From: Thiohalorhabdus denitrificans
GTDB taxonomy: Bacteria; Pseudomonadota; Gammaproteobacteria; Thiohalorhabdales; Thiohalorhabdaceae
DNA: 64,000 bases
Direction of reading: 5' to 3'
Assembly (NCBI RefSeq): GCF_001399755.1
Contig: NZ_LJCP01000008.1
Location: 124,001-188,000, forward strand
The notes beneath the pieces are model-generated. The model saw only the letters and a program-made list of their open reading frames with translations, was not told the origin of the DNA and did no database searches. Of this stretch, positions 30,917 through 41,774 are shown one piece after another. How positions within the stretch are numbered: position 1 is the stretch's first letter; each line of letters begins with the position of its first letter. Made by a program: the position numbers and the translations under genes.

Positions 30917-32257
30917 TTGCCAAACACGCCAGCGAACCCCCGTTTCCGGATCCGCCGCCTGGGCCGATCCCTGTTCCTGACGCTCGCCCTGGGGGCGGCG
31001 TTCTTGGCGTCCTCCCCCGCTCCCGCCGCCCAGCTCGTGGACCGGATCGTAGCGGTGGTCAACGACGAGGCCATAACCGCCACCGAGCTGGAGCAGGCCC
31101 TCCAGCAATCCATCTCCAACCTCCGCCAGCGCATGGGCCCCGGGAACCTGCCGCCCCGACAGGTGCTGCGCCGCCAGCTCCTGGACCGTCTGATCATCGA
31201 CCGCATCCAGCTGCAGCGAGCCCGGGAGCGGGGCATTCAGGTATCCGCCCAGGAGGTGGACCAGGCCATCAGCCGGGTCGCCCGGCAGAACAACATGGCC
31301 CCCGGGCAGTTCCGCCAGGCCCTGCGCCGCCAGGGCATCGACTTCGGCCAGTACCGGGAGCGCCTGGAGGAGCAGATCCTGCGCAGCCGCCTTCAGGACC
31401 GGGAGGTGCGCTCCAAGGTGCACGTGACCGACGAGGAGGTGGAAAGCTACCTGGCCCGGAAGGGTCAGGGCGGCCGCCAGCGCTACGAATACGAGCTGCA
31501 GCACATCCTGGTGGAGGTGCCGGAGCAGGCCTCCCCGGAGGAGACCGACCGCCTGCGGACCAAGGCCGAAGGGCTCCGGGAACGCATTCGCGGCGGCGAG
31601 CAGTTCGGCAAAGTGGCCGCCGCCGAGTCGGACGGCCAGAACGCCCTGGAGGGCGGCGCGCTGGGCTGGTTCCAGCCCGGCGAGCTTCCGGCGCCGGTGC
31701 TGGCGGAGGTAGAGGCCGTGGAGCCCGGGCACCTGTCCCGGGTGGTGCGGACGCCCAGCGGCTTCCACCTGTTCAAGGTCACCGACCGGCGGGCCGAGGA
31801 ATCCGCGCAGGAGACCCAGGTGAAGGCCCGCCACATCCTCCTGCGCACCGACAGCGGTCGCAGTGAGCGCGAGGCCCGCCGCCTGGCGGGGGACCTGCTG
31901 CAGCGCGTGCGCAGCGGGCAGGGAGACTTCGCGGCGCTGGCCCGGCAGTTCTCCGACGGGCCCTCGGCCCGGGACGGCGGGGCGCTGGGCTGGATCAGCC
32001 GCGGCGAGATGGTGCAGCCCTTCGAGGAACTGGTGTTCTCCCTGGAGCCGGGCACCTACGGCGGACCCGTGCGGACCCAGCACGGGATCCACATCGTCGA
32101 GGTCCAGGAGGAGCGGCAGAAGACCATCGACCCCGAGGACCGCCAGAAGGCCGCCCAGAACGCCCTGCGCACCCGCAAGACCCGGGAGCGCATGGACCAG
32201 TGGCTCCGCCAACTGCGGGCCCAGGCCTACGTGGACATTCGCCTCGATGAGCGATGA
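30917..32257 (+). CDS. surA: Periplasmic chaperone / prolyl isomerase SurA
   Basis: Escorts outer-membrane proteins such as LptD. From TTG 30917 the protein is 446 residues: signal peptide ending SSPAPAA, the N-terminal chaperone domain (LVDRIVAVVNDEAITATELEQ), two parvulin domains (YELQHILVEVP near 195 and VKARHILLRTD near 305), and the C-terminal helix. GGGAG lies about 10 nt upstream. ATG is absent from this stretch, so the rare start is needed. It lies 44 bp after lptD. Confidence 0.93.
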   Translation: MPNTPANPRFRIRRLGRSLFLTLALGAAFLASSPAPAAQLVDRIVAVVNDEAITATELEQALQQSISNLRQRMGPGNLPPRQVLRRQLLDRLIIDRIQLQRARERGIQVSAQEVDQAISRVARQNNMAPGQFRQALRRQGIDFGQYRERLEEQILRSRLQDREVRSKVHVTDEEVESYLARKGQGGRQRYEYELQHILVEVPEQASPEETDRLRTKAEGLRERIRGGEQFGKVAAAESDGQNALEGGALGWFQPGELPAPVLAEVEAVEPGHLSRVVRTPSGFHLFKVTDRRAEESAQETQVKARHILLRTDSGRSEREARRLAGDLLQRVRSGQGDFAALARQFSDGPSARDGGALGWISRGEMVQPFEELVFSLEPGTYGGPVRTQHGIHIVEVQEERQKTIDPEDRQKAAQNALRTRKTRERMDQWLRQLRAQAYVDIRLDER

Positions 32258-32368
32258 TCCCAGGCACAAAACCGGCGGCGCGGCGGTGGCCCCGGGTGCA
32301 GCTCCCGTTTTCCCGGGCATTCTTGACCGTACCGGCGGTTTTCCCACCGCATGCCGATTAGGGGTGTC

Positions 32369-32638
32369 ATGCGACTCGACCTGTTCCTGAAGACCACCCG
32401 CCTGATCAAGCGCCGCCCCCTGGCCAAGGAGGCGGCGGAGGCCGGCTGCATCAGGCGCAACGGCCGCCCGGCCAAGGCCGGTGACGAGGTCAAGGCGGGG
32501 GACCGTCTGGTCATCGACCTCGCCAACCGGCATGTTGAAGTGGAGGTCCTTGCCGAACCGCCCAAGCAGGTGCGCAAGGACGAGGTGGACCGGTACATCC
32601 GGGTCCTTTCCGCCAACGAAGGGAGCTCCGGAGCATGA
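32369..32638 (+). CDS. S4-domain RNA-binding protein, RqcP-like
   Basis: 89-residue protein that is essentially one S4 domain: MRLDLFLKTTRLIKRRPLAK, then EAAEAGCIRRNGRPAKAGDE and VKAGDRLVI. The spacing and the motif RLIKRR...AKEA...NGRPAKAG are closer to Firmicute RqcP (YabO, ribosome quality control) than to the longer enterobacterial Hsp15. ATG 32369 gives this family N-terminus; ATG 32351 is the longer option. It lies between surA and pdxA, a place empty in E. coli, and overlaps pdxA by ATGA. The role in stalled-ribosome handling is inferred. Confidence 0.75.
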   Translation: MRLDLFLKTTRLIKRRPLAKEAAEAGCIRRNGRPAKAGDEVKAGDRLVIDLANRHVEVEVLAEPPKQVRKDEVDRYIRVLSANEGSSGA

Positions 32639-33639
32639 CCACCCGACCCATGGCCGTTACCCCCGGCGACCCCGCCGGGATCGGGCCCGACCTGGTCCTC
32701 CAGGCCGCGGCCGACGCCGCCTGGCCGGGCGGCCTGGCCGTCTTCGCCGACCCCGAGGCCCTGGCCCGCCGGGCGCGGGAGCTGGGGCTGGTGGTGGGCC
32801 TCCACGAGTGGCACCCCGGGGAGTCGCTGCCCTGCACGGGCCTCGCGGTGCACCCGGTCCCCCTGGCGCAGCGCGCCGAGCCCGGCCGGCCGGACCCGGC
32901 CAACGCCCCCGCCACCCTGGCCGCCCTGGACCGGGCGGTGACGGCGGTCATGGAGGGACACTGTCAGGGCCTGGTCACCGGCCCCATCAGCAAGGCCGTG
33001 ATCAGCGAGGGGACCTCCCTGCCCTTCTCCGGCCACACGGAATACCTGGCCGAGCGCGCCGGGGCCTCCCACCCCGTCATGATGCTCGTGGGGGGCAACC
33101 TGCGCGTGGCCCTGGTCACCACCCACCTTCCCCTGCGCGCCGTGCCCGACGCCGTCACCCCGGAGCGGGTCAAGCGGACCGTGCGCACCGTGGCCGAGGC
33201 GCTGGCCAACGATTTCGCCGTGCTCGAGCCCCACATCCTGGTGACGGGGCTCAACCCCCACGCCGGCGAGGGCGGCCACCTGGGGGACGAGGAGCAGCGG
33301 ATCATCGGACCGGCCCTCGACGCCGTGCGTGCCGAACTGGGGGCCAGCGCCCAGGTGGAAGGCCCCGTCCCCGGGGACACCGCCTTCACTCCGCGCTGCC
33401 TGCGCGAGGCGGACGCGGTGATCTGCATGTACCACGATCAGGGGCTGGGCCCGCTCAAGCAGCAGGCCTTCGGCGGGGCGGTGAACGTCTCCCTGGGGCT
33501 GCCCTTCGTGCGCACCTCCGTGGACCACGGCACCGCCTTCGATCTGGCGGGAAGCGGCAACGCCGGCGGTGGCAGCTTCCGCGAGGCCATCGCCCTGGCC
33601 CGTACCCTGTCGGCGAACCGCGCCCGCGCCAACGAGTAG
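32635..33639 (+). CDS. pdxA: 4-hydroxythreonine-4-phosphate dehydrogenase (PdxA)
   Basis: NAD-dependent step of DXP-dependent pyridoxal phosphate synthesis. The 334-residue protein starts with MAVTPGDPAGIGPDL. Substrate and metal motifs are seen in order: GPISKAVI near 120, FSGHTEYLAE near 135 (metal His) and MYHDQGLGPLK near 265 (metal His), followed by VNVSLGLPFVRTSVDHGTA. Its ATG overlaps the S4-protein stop. Confidence 0.96.
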   Translation: MTTRPMAVTPGDPAGIGPDLVLQAAADAAWPGGLAVFADPEALARRARELGLVVGLHEWHPGESLPCTGLAVHPVPLAQRAEPGRPDPANAPATLAALDRAVTAVMEGHCQGLVTGPISKAVISEGTSLPFSGHTEYLAERAGASHPVMMLVGGNLRVALVTTHLPLRAVPDAVTPERVKRTVRTVAEALANDFAVLEPHILVTGLNPHAGEGGHLGDEEQRIIGPALDAVRAELGASAQVEGPVPGDTAFTPRCLREADAVICMYHDQGLGPLKQQAFGGAVNVSLGLPFVRTSVDHGTAFDLAGSGNAGGGSFREAIALARTLSANRARANE

Positions 33640-33646
33640 GCGGGCC

Positions 33647-34453
33647 ATGGAAAAGCACCGCCCCCGCAAGCGCTTCGGCCAGAACTTCCTGCGCGACGGC
33701 AACATCGCGCGCAAGATCCTGGACGCCCTGGACCCGGACCCCGCCGACGCGGTGGTGGAGATCGGCCCCGGCGAAGGCGCCCTGACCCGGCTGCTGCTGG
33801 AGCGGCTCGACCGTCTCGACGCCATCGAGCTGGACCGCGACCTCATCCCCGCCCTGGAGGGCCTCGCCGGGGGCGACCGGCTGCGCGTCCAGGCCGCCGA
33901 CGCCCTGGCCTTCGACTTCCGGGCCCTGGCGGCGGAGCGCGGCAGGCGCCTGCGGGTGGTGGGCAACCTGCCCTATAACATCTCCACCCCGCTGCTGTTC
34001 CACCTCCTGGACCAACGCGACGCCCTTTCGGACATGCACTTCATGCTGCAGCGCGAGGTGGTGGACCGGCTGGCGGCGCAGCCCGGTACCAAGACCTACG
34101 GCCGGCTGTCCGTTATGGCCCAGCTGGACTGCGCGGTTACCTCTTTATTTCGGGTGCCACCGGGTGCATTCTATCCCGTACCGCAGGTGGAATCGGCCGT
34201 GGTTCGCCTCCGCCTGCGGCCGGAAGACGCCCCCCGCCCCCGGGATCGGACCCGCTTTGCGGAGGTGGTGACCCGTGCCTTCCAGGCCCGGCGCAAGACC
34301 CTGCGCAACGCGCTCCGCGGCCTTTGCGACCCCTCCTGCCTTGAAGCGGCGGACATCGATCCCCATCTACGGGCGGAATCGCTCGCGGTGGACGACTTCA
34401 TCCGGCTGGCGGACCGCGTTACCGAAGGCGCGGGGAGGCCGGCGGAATCTTGA
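33647..34453 (+). CDS. rsmA: 16S rRNA dimethyladenosine transferase (RsmA/KsgA)
   Basis: Dimethylates two adjacent adenines near the 3' end of 16S rRNA late in 30S assembly. The 268-residue protein starts [15 protein letters not shown], with SAM motif [10 protein letters not shown] near 39 and the adenine-specific NLPYNIS near 106. It follows pdxA by 7 bp. apaG and apaH, its usual followers in E. coli, are absent; clpS follows instead. Confidence 0.97.
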   Translation: MEKHRPRKRFGQNFLRDGNIARKILDALDPDPADAVVEIGPGEGALTRLLLERLDRLDAIELDRDLIPALEGLAGGDRLRVQAADALAFDFRALAAERGRRLRVVGNLPYNISTPLLFHLLDQRDALSDMHFMLQREVVDRLAAQPGTKTYGRLSVMAQLDCAVTSLFRVPPGAFYPVPQVESAVVRLRLRPEDAPRPRDRTRFAEVVTRAFQARRKTLRNALRGLCDPSCLEAADIDPHLRAESLAVDDFIRLADRVTEGAGRPAES

Positions 34454-34506
34454 ACCGACCCCATGGTCAAACCGAAGGGTTCCTTGATGCAGGCAGGGAG
34501 CAAGGG

Positions 34507-34827
34507 ATGAGCACCGAGGACCCATCGACCCTGACGGATAACCCGGTCGAGCCCGAGGAAGAGGAGGAGGTCGGCAGACCCTCCCTTTACAAGGTGCTCC
34601 TACTCAACGACGATTTCACCCCGATGGAATTCGTGGTGGAAGTTCTGCAACGATTCTTCGGAAAGGACCGCGAAACGGCCACCCGGATCATGTTGCAGGT
34701 GCACCATCACGGTAAGGGTGTCTGCGGGGTCTACCCCTACGACATCGCCGAGACCAAAGTGAACCAGGTTGTGGATTACGCCCGCAGCAACGAGCATCCC
34801 CTCCAGTGCACGATGGAAAAGGAATAG
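34507..34827 (+). CDS. clpS: ClpA adaptor protein ClpS
   Basis: Delivers N-degron substrates to ClpAP. The 106-residue protein from ATG 34507 (GGGAG upstream) has a flexible acidic tail and the core [20 protein letters not shown]. The N-degron pocket residues are seen in [10 protein letters not shown] and [14 protein letters not shown]. The frame is open from TTG 34450, overlapping rsmA, but that start lacks support. It lies 6 bp before clpA. Confidence 0.96.
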   Translation: MSTEDPSTLTDNPVEPEEEEEVGRPSLYKVLLLNDDFTPMEFVVEVLQRFFGKDRETATRIMLQVHHHGKGVCGVYPYDIAETKVNQVVDYARSNEHPLQCTMEKE

Positions 34828-34833
34828 GCTGCG

Positions 34834-37104
<2,271 letters not shown>

Positions 37105-37120
37105 GGCCACCGGCAAGGCA

Positions 37121-37151
37121 AGGGCGGACCCCCGGCGGGCCCGCCCTTTTT
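37121..37151 (+). terminator. Rho-independent terminator of clpSA
   Basis: AGGGCGG pairs with CCGCCCT (extended by CCC/GGG after a mismatch), followed by five T. It lies 17 bp after the clpA stop. Confidence 0.75.
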
Positions 37152-37187
37152 GTCTCCGGGCATACCCTTCAGCCGAGGGAGGGAGCC

Positions 37188-37919
37188 GTGTACCTCCTGG
37201 ACCCCAACGCACCCTTCCCCACCTTCCCCGACCCGCGGCACGCTTCCAGCCCCGAGGGCATCGTCGCCATCGGCGGGGACCTGGGGGTGGACCGCCTGAT
37301 TCAGGCCTACCGCCAGGGCATCTTCCCCTGGTACAACGAGTACGAGCCCATCCTCTGGTGGAGCCCGGACCCCCGTCTGGTGCTCTATCCGGAACGGCTG
37401 CACGTCAGCCGCAGCCTGCGCAAGGCCTTCCGCCGCGGCGACCTGACCTTCACCTTCGACCGGGACTTCTCCGGGGTAATGCGAGGCTGCGCGGAACCGC
37501 GGGGCACCACCCCGGAATCCGCGGGAACCTGGCTGAACGGGGAGATGATCGCCGCCTACGAGCGCCTCCACGCCCACGGCCTGGCCCATTCCACCGAGGC
37601 CTGGGACCGGGAGGGGCGGCTGGTGGGGGGACTGTACGGCGTGGCGCTGGGCCGCGCCTTCTTCGGGGAATCCATGTTCACCCGGGTGACGGACGCCTCC
37701 AAGATGGCCTTCGTCCATACGGTGCAGGCCCTGGGGGAGGCCGGCTACCGGCTCGTCGACTGCCAAGTGTACTCCGACCACCTGGCCCAATTCGGCGCTC
37801 GGGAGATCGCCCGGAACCGGTTCCTCGCCGAGCTCGACCGCTGTCTGGCCGGACCCGAGCCCGCTGGCCCCTGGCCCCATCCCGGCGACGCGGTGGGGGC
37901 ATCCTCCGGAGGCACCTAG
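37188..37919 (+). CDS. aat: Leucyl/phenylalanyl-tRNA-protein transferase
   Basis: Adds Leu or Phe to proteins with N-terminal Lys/Arg, creating N-degrons read by ClpS-ClpAP. The 243-residue protein has the family signature GGDLGVDRLIQAYRQGIFPW near 28, WWSPDPRLVLYP and FFGESMFTRVTDASK near 155. The GTG start has GGGAGGGAG close upstream. Its position right after clpSA fits the shared pathway; the infA gene found between them in E. coli is missing. Confidence 0.96.
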   Translation: MYLLDPNAPFPTFPDPRHASSPEGIVAIGGDLGVDRLIQAYRQGIFPWYNEYEPILWWSPDPRLVLYPERLHVSRSLRKAFRRGDLTFTFDRDFSGVMRGCAEPRGTTPESAGTWLNGEMIAAYERLHAHGLAHSTEAWDREGRLVGGLYGVALGRAFFGESMFTRVTDASKMAFVHTVQALGEAGYRLVDCQVYSDHLAQFGAREIARNRFLAELDRCLAGPEPAGPWPHPGDAVGASSGGT

Positions 37920-37947
37920 GTCCCCTCCCGGACCGCGTGGCCCGGGT

Positions 37948-38772
37948 TCAAAGGCAGGCCGCCCGGCCTCCCTCCCCCGGCTCCCGCTCCACGGCCGTGA
38001 GCCGGGCGGTCACCGAGCCGATACCGATCCGGGACTCCATGCGCACCGGCAGGTGGCGGCGGTCGTCGGTGAACCACACCCATAGCCCCCCTTCCCGCGC
38101 GAAGATGCCGTCCGTCTCCAGGCGCGGGCGAACCTTCACCGTCGGCGTATCCGGGCCGAGCACGGTGTCCAGCCGCTCCCGGCCCACCACCTTCACCGTC
38201 AGCTCGTAGCCGCGCCCGTCGTCGAACACCGGGATGCGGAACCGCTCCCCCGCCTCGAGCCCCCGGGCGCGTGTGGCGTACAGGGCGGTCACCACGTCCA
38301 TGGTGGCCGGGTCCACGGGAAAGTAATCGGTCCGGCCCGACTCCAGATCCTCCGTGTAGACCACGCCGTGCCGGGCGAAGCGGGCCCTCCGGGCTTCCCG
38401 CTCCTCCCCCTCCCGGCGCCGCACCTTGTAGCTCAGCGCCCGGACGCCCCCGCCGGTCAGTCGGGTCCGGGCCGTTATGCGGTCGCGCACCTTGTAGACA
38501 CCGTCCACGAGTGCGTTGGTGCAGGCCTCGATGCGAAGCTCGGCCCGTCCGGCATCCGCTTCCCGGGCCTGAATGACCGCCCTTCCGGCCGGGAACTGCG
38601 CCCAATCCACCCGGAATTGCAGCCGCTCGAAGCCCCCGTCCCAGCCGTATTCCGACGCCGAGGCCAGCCCGGGCAGCAGCAGGGCCGCGACCCCCAGGAG
38701 CAGAGCGGTGGACCACAGGGGTCGCGCAAAAACCTTGATTGTTTTATGGTTGAACGGCTTCGGACCTTCCAT
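37948..38772 (-). CDS. DUF3108-family exported protein
   Basis: 274 residues from ATG 38772. A signal peptide (about 1-39, STALLLGVAALLLPGLASA) is followed by the all-beta DUF3108 domain: FRVDWAQFPAGRAVIQARE, MDVVTALYATR and WVWFTDDRRHLPVRMES near the C-terminus. Proteins of this family are periplasmic and of unknown function, with folds like lipoprotein carriers. It is divergent from the diguanylate cyclase gene. The frame extends 39 codons upstream, but that would hide the signal peptide. Confidence 0.8.
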   Translation of the reverse strand: MEGPKPFNHKTIKVFARPLWSTALLLGVAALLLPGLASASEYGWDGGFERLQFRVDWAQFPAGRAVIQAREADAGRAELRIEACTNALVDGVYKVRDRITARTRLTGGGVRALSYKVRRREGEEREARRARFARHGVVYTEDLESGRTDYFPVDPATMDVVTALYATRARGLEAGERFRIPVFDDGRGYELTVKVVGRERLDTVLGPDTPTVKVRPRLETDGIFAREGGLWVWFTDDRRHLPVRMESRIGIGSVTARLTAVEREPGEGGRAACL

Positions 38773-38851
38773 GCTTCCGGCCCGCGGTGCGCGCGTGTGT
38801 CCTGATGTGGCCCCCATGGAATACGTCCCCCCAACGTGAAAAGAGCGCCCT

Positions 38852-40051
38852 ATGTCCCAGCCCCCCACCCCGGAGCGGACCAGCCGCATCCCGGACCTGG
38901 TGCGCAGCTTCCGGCTGGAGGATCTGCTGACCGCCCGTCAGCATTCCCGGGACTTCACCTTCTACCGCTCCGATTACCTCCTGGTGCGGGTGAAATTGTT
39001 CGCCCTGCTGTTCGGCGTGGCAACCCCCCTCTGGCTTCCGGTGGACATGTGGCTGCTGCCGCCGGAGAGCCTGGCGGCCATGGGCGGGCTGCGGGCCCTG
39101 ACCGGCTTCCTCTTCCTGCTCCTGGCCCTGGTGGGCACACGCCGACGCAGCCTGGCCCGCGCACGGACGGCCCTAGTGGGCCTGATCGTCATCCCCGCCC
39201 TCTTCTACCTCGCCTCACGGATCATCCTGGGGGAGGAAGCCATGCAGGGGGCGCTGGTGGGCTACACCTTCCTGCCCTTCGTGCTTCTGGCCGGCGGCGC
39301 CCTGTTCCCGTTGACCTTCCTGGAGGGCGGGGGGATCCTCGTGGTGGTGTACCTGTCCGTGCTCGCGGTGGGCTGGCACGCCGGCACCCTGTTCACGCTC
39401 CCCTTCCTCGGCACCCTGTGGCTCCTGGTGCTCCTGTCGGGCATCGCCCTGTGGGCCCAGTCGGCCCAGCTGCACATGCTGCTTGGCCTCTACCGCCAGG
39501 CCACCCGGGACCCGCTTACGGGCCTGTTCAACCGTCGGGCCCTGTTCCGCCAGGGCGAGGCGGAGTTGGCGCGGGCCCGCCGCCAAGGGGCCCCGGTCTC
39601 CCTGCTGCTGCTGGACATCGACCGCTTCAAGCGCATCAACGACCACTGGGGCCACCGGGTGGGCGACGCCGTCCTCCGCCATCTCGCGGACATCCTCCAG
39701 CGCGAGTTCCGGGCCGGGGACCTGCCGGGGCGCTACGGCGGCGAGGAGTTCGTGGTGCTCGCCATGGGTGCCGACTATGACGGCGCCACGGCCCTGGCGG
39801 AGCGGATCCGTCTGGCGGTGGCCGACAGCCCGGCCCCCGTGCCCGAGGGCAGCCTCCCCTATTCGGTAAGCATCGGGGTGGGCAGCGGCCGGGCCGACGA
39901 GCCCCTGGAGGAGCTCCTTCAGCGGGCCGACGAGGCCCTGCTGCAGGCCAAGGAGGCGGGGCGCGACCGGGTGGTTGCCCTGGCGGGGACCTCCTCAGCC
40001 CCCGCCCCCGGATGGGCCGCCGATCTTTCCCCCTCCGGAGGGAACGGTTAG
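38852..40051 (+). CDS. Membrane diguanylate cyclase (GGDEF)
   Basis: Makes cyclic di-GMP from GTP. The 399-residue protein has about six transmembrane helices (45-205, no recognised ligand domain) and a GGDEF domain (about 215-375) starting DPLTGLFNRR. The active loop is GGEEF at 296-300. The inhibitory site RAGD (287-290) lies five residues before it, so product feedback is expected. It stands upstream of a permease gene; a long hairpin starts right at its stop codon. In exopolysaccharide producers c-di-GMP often switches polymer export, but no direct link is shown here. Confidence 0.92.
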   Translation: MSQPPTPERTSRIPDLVRSFRLEDLLTARQHSRDFTFYRSDYLLVRVKLFALLFGVATPLWLPVDMWLLPPESLAAMGGLRALTGFLFLLLALVGTRRRSLARARTALVGLIVIPALFYLASRIILGEEAMQGALVGYTFLPFVLLAGGALFPLTFLEGGGILVVVYLSVLAVGWHAGTLFTLPFLGTLWLLVLLSGIALWAQSAQLHMLLGLYRQATRDPLTGLFNRRALFRQGEAELARARRQGAPVSLLLLDIDRFKRINDHWGHRVGDAVLRHLADILQREFRAGDLPGRYGGEEFVVLAMGADYDGATALAERIRLAVADSPAPVPEGSLPYSVSIGVGSGRADEPLEELLQRADEALLQAKEAGRDRVVALAGTSSAPAPGWAADLSPSGGNG

Positions 40052-40102
40052 CCTAGTGTCATGCCTCGGAATTGCATCGAATTTCTGAGGCATGACACTA
40101 GG
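40052..40102. repeat. Perfect 16-bp inverted repeat (hairpin or MITE-like)
   Basis: Arms CCTAGTGTCATGCCTC (40052-40067) and GAGGCATGACACTAGG (40087-40102) are perfectly complementary. About four more pairs extend into the 19-nt loop. It begins at the base after the cyclase stop codon. There is no T-run, and both ends carry CTAG, a rare tetranucleotide in bacteria. Its AT content differs from the surroundings. It may be a tiny mobile element, a pair of abutted insertion-sequence ends, or a Rho-assisted mRNA end. Confidence 0.7.
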
Positions 40103-40136
40103 TTGTCCGTAGGTAACCAACACCCGGGGGAAAAGC

Positions 40137-41198
40137 GTGACAAACGGTGCGGAGGGTGCACCCCTGTCCTTCGCCCAGCGAGTGGCCGCCCTGGTCAGCC
40201 TGGGCATCCTGCTGGTGGGGGCCTACCTGGTGCTGCAGCCGTTCCTGGTTCCCATCCTGTGGGCCGCCATCCTGGTCTATGCCACCTCCCCCATCTACCG
40301 CTGGTTGACGGCCCGTTTCCCCAACCGGCCCATCCTCAACAGCCTGGCCATGACCCTGGGGCTGATCCTGCTGCTGTTCGGGCCCGCAGCCATCATCAGC
40401 CTGTCCCTGGCGGCGGAGTCCGCCACCGTGGTGGAGGCGCTGCGGGAGTTCTCCCGGCAGGACCATACCCCCCTGATGGAATTCCTGGTCGGCATCCCGC
40501 TGGTGGGGCCGACGGCGGCCGGGGAGCTGGAGACCCTGATCCAGAACCCGGAGATCCTGACGGAGACCCTGCTGGAATGGGCCCAGCGATCCTCCGGCAT
40601 GCTGCAGGAATGGGCGGGGGATGTGGCCCGGAACATCGCCAAGCTCGGCATCGCCCTGCTCACGGTGTTCTTCTTCTACCTGCACGGCCAGACCCTGGTG
40701 GAGCAGACCCGGCGTGCGGGGCTCCGCCTCGGCTTCGACCGCCTCTGGGAGTACCTGCCGGCGGTCACCCGGACCCTCAACGCGGTGCTGTTCGGGCTGA
40801 TCCTTACCGCCCTCGCCCAGGGCCTGCTCGCCGGCATCGCCTACGCCGTGGTGGGCCTGCCGGTACCGGCCCTGCTGGGCACGGCCACCGCCCTGCTGGC
40901 CCTGCTCCCCTTCGGCGCGCCCATCATCTGGGTCCCCGCCGGTGTCGTCCTGATCGGCCAGGGCGACTGGATGGGCGGGATCGGCCTTCTGCTGTGGGGG
41001 ATGCTGGTAGTGAGCTGGGTGGACAACCTCATCCGCCCCATGGTGATATCGGCGTCCACCCGTATCCCCTTCCTTCTGGTATTTTTCGGGGTGATCGGGG
41101 GCGGCTTGGCCTTCGGCCTCATCGGCCTGTTCATCGGCCCCATCATCCTCTCCGTCCTCATGACCGTTTGGCGAGAATGGACCGAAGCCCCCCAATGA
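40137..41198 (+). CDS. PerM/AI-2E-family permease
   Basis: 353-residue inner-membrane protein of the AI-2E transporter (PerM, UPF0118) family, with about eight helices and the C-terminal family block LLWGMLVVSWVDNLIRPMVI followed by FFGVIGGGLAFGLIGLFIGP. Members include Na+/H+ antiporters and unassigned exporters; only one is tied to autoinducer-2, so the substrate is unknown. The GTG start is 35 bp after the palindrome. Its TGA overlaps the ATG of the next gene. Confidence 0.85.
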   Translation: MTNGAEGAPLSFAQRVAALVSLGILLVGAYLVLQPFLVPILWAAILVYATSPIYRWLTARFPNRPILNSLAMTLGLILLLFGPAAIISLSLAAESATVVEALREFSRQDHTPLMEFLVGIPLVGPTAAGELETLIQNPEILTETLLEWAQRSSGMLQEWAGDVARNIAKLGIALLTVFFFYLHGQTLVEQTRRAGLRLGFDRLWEYLPAVTRTLNAVLFGLILTALAQGLLAGIAYAVVGLPVPALLGTATALLALLPFGAPIIWVPAGVVLIGQGDWMGGIGLLLWGMLVVSWVDNLIRPMVISASTRIPFLLVFFGVIGGGLAFGLIGLFIGPIILSVLMTVWREWTEAPQ

Positions 41199-41770
41199 GC
41201 GCACACGCACTTGCCGGTTTCCTGCTCGCCCTGGTGACCGCCCTCTGGACCGGACCCGCCGCGGCCGAGTCCGAGATCGGGGGCGTCTACAGCCTGGAGC
41301 TCGGTCAGAGCCGGGAGCGGGCCGAGCAGGCCCTGGCCGACGACGAGCACTTCCGCCGCATCGCCGCCCGGCATTTCGAGGGCTTCCCCCTCTACGAGGT
41401 CACCCTGGGCAGCCACGAATTCCACGTGCATCCCCGTTTCCGGGACGACCGCCTCGCGGAGATCACCCTGCAGTTCCAGGAGAAGGCCTCCTCCAACGAC
41501 GTGGACCCCCTGATCCACGAGCAGCTGGCCTTCGGTCTCTCGACCTTCCGCACCCGCTTCGGGGAACCGGACCAGGTCTTCCTCGAGCCCCGGGAAGTGG
41601 CGCCCCGGGATTTCGAGGAGGACGACCGGGTCGTAACCCACCAATGGACGCAGGGAGAGCGGGTGGCGCAGCTCCTGCTTTGGCGGGAGGGCTTCACCTA
41701 CGGGGCGGAGATCCTGCTCGCCGAGCAGTCGGCCCGGGAGCCGGAGGGATCCCCCGCCGAGGCCTTCTAG
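41195..41770 (+). CDS. Exported protein of unknown function
   Basis: 191 residues, not recognised. A signal peptide ends near residue 24 (LWTGPAAAE). The mature part alternates charged beta-like strands: GVYSLELGQSRERAEQAL, then EVTLGSHEFHVHPRFRDDRLAEI, then STFRTRFGEPDQVF. The layout LGQSREEVE...L...F...G.P resembles small periplasmic lipoprotein-like domains, but no family can be named. ATGA overlap with the PerM-like gene suggests the two act together in the envelope. Confidence 0.6.
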   Translation: MSAHALAGFLLALVTALWTGPAAAESEIGGVYSLELGQSRERAEQALADDEHFRRIAARHFEGFPLYEVTLGSHEFHVHPRFRDDRLAEITLQFQEKASSNDVDPLIHEQLAFGLSTFRTRFGEPDQVFLEPREVAPRDFEEDDRVVTHQWTQGERVAQLLLWREGFTYGAEILLAEQSAREPEGSPAEAF

Positions 41771-41774
41771 GGAC

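Noticed and set aside
40137-41198. Autoinducer-2 exporter
   Set aside because: The family name comes from one member; most PerM-like proteins have other or unknown substrates and nothing local suggests quorum sensing.
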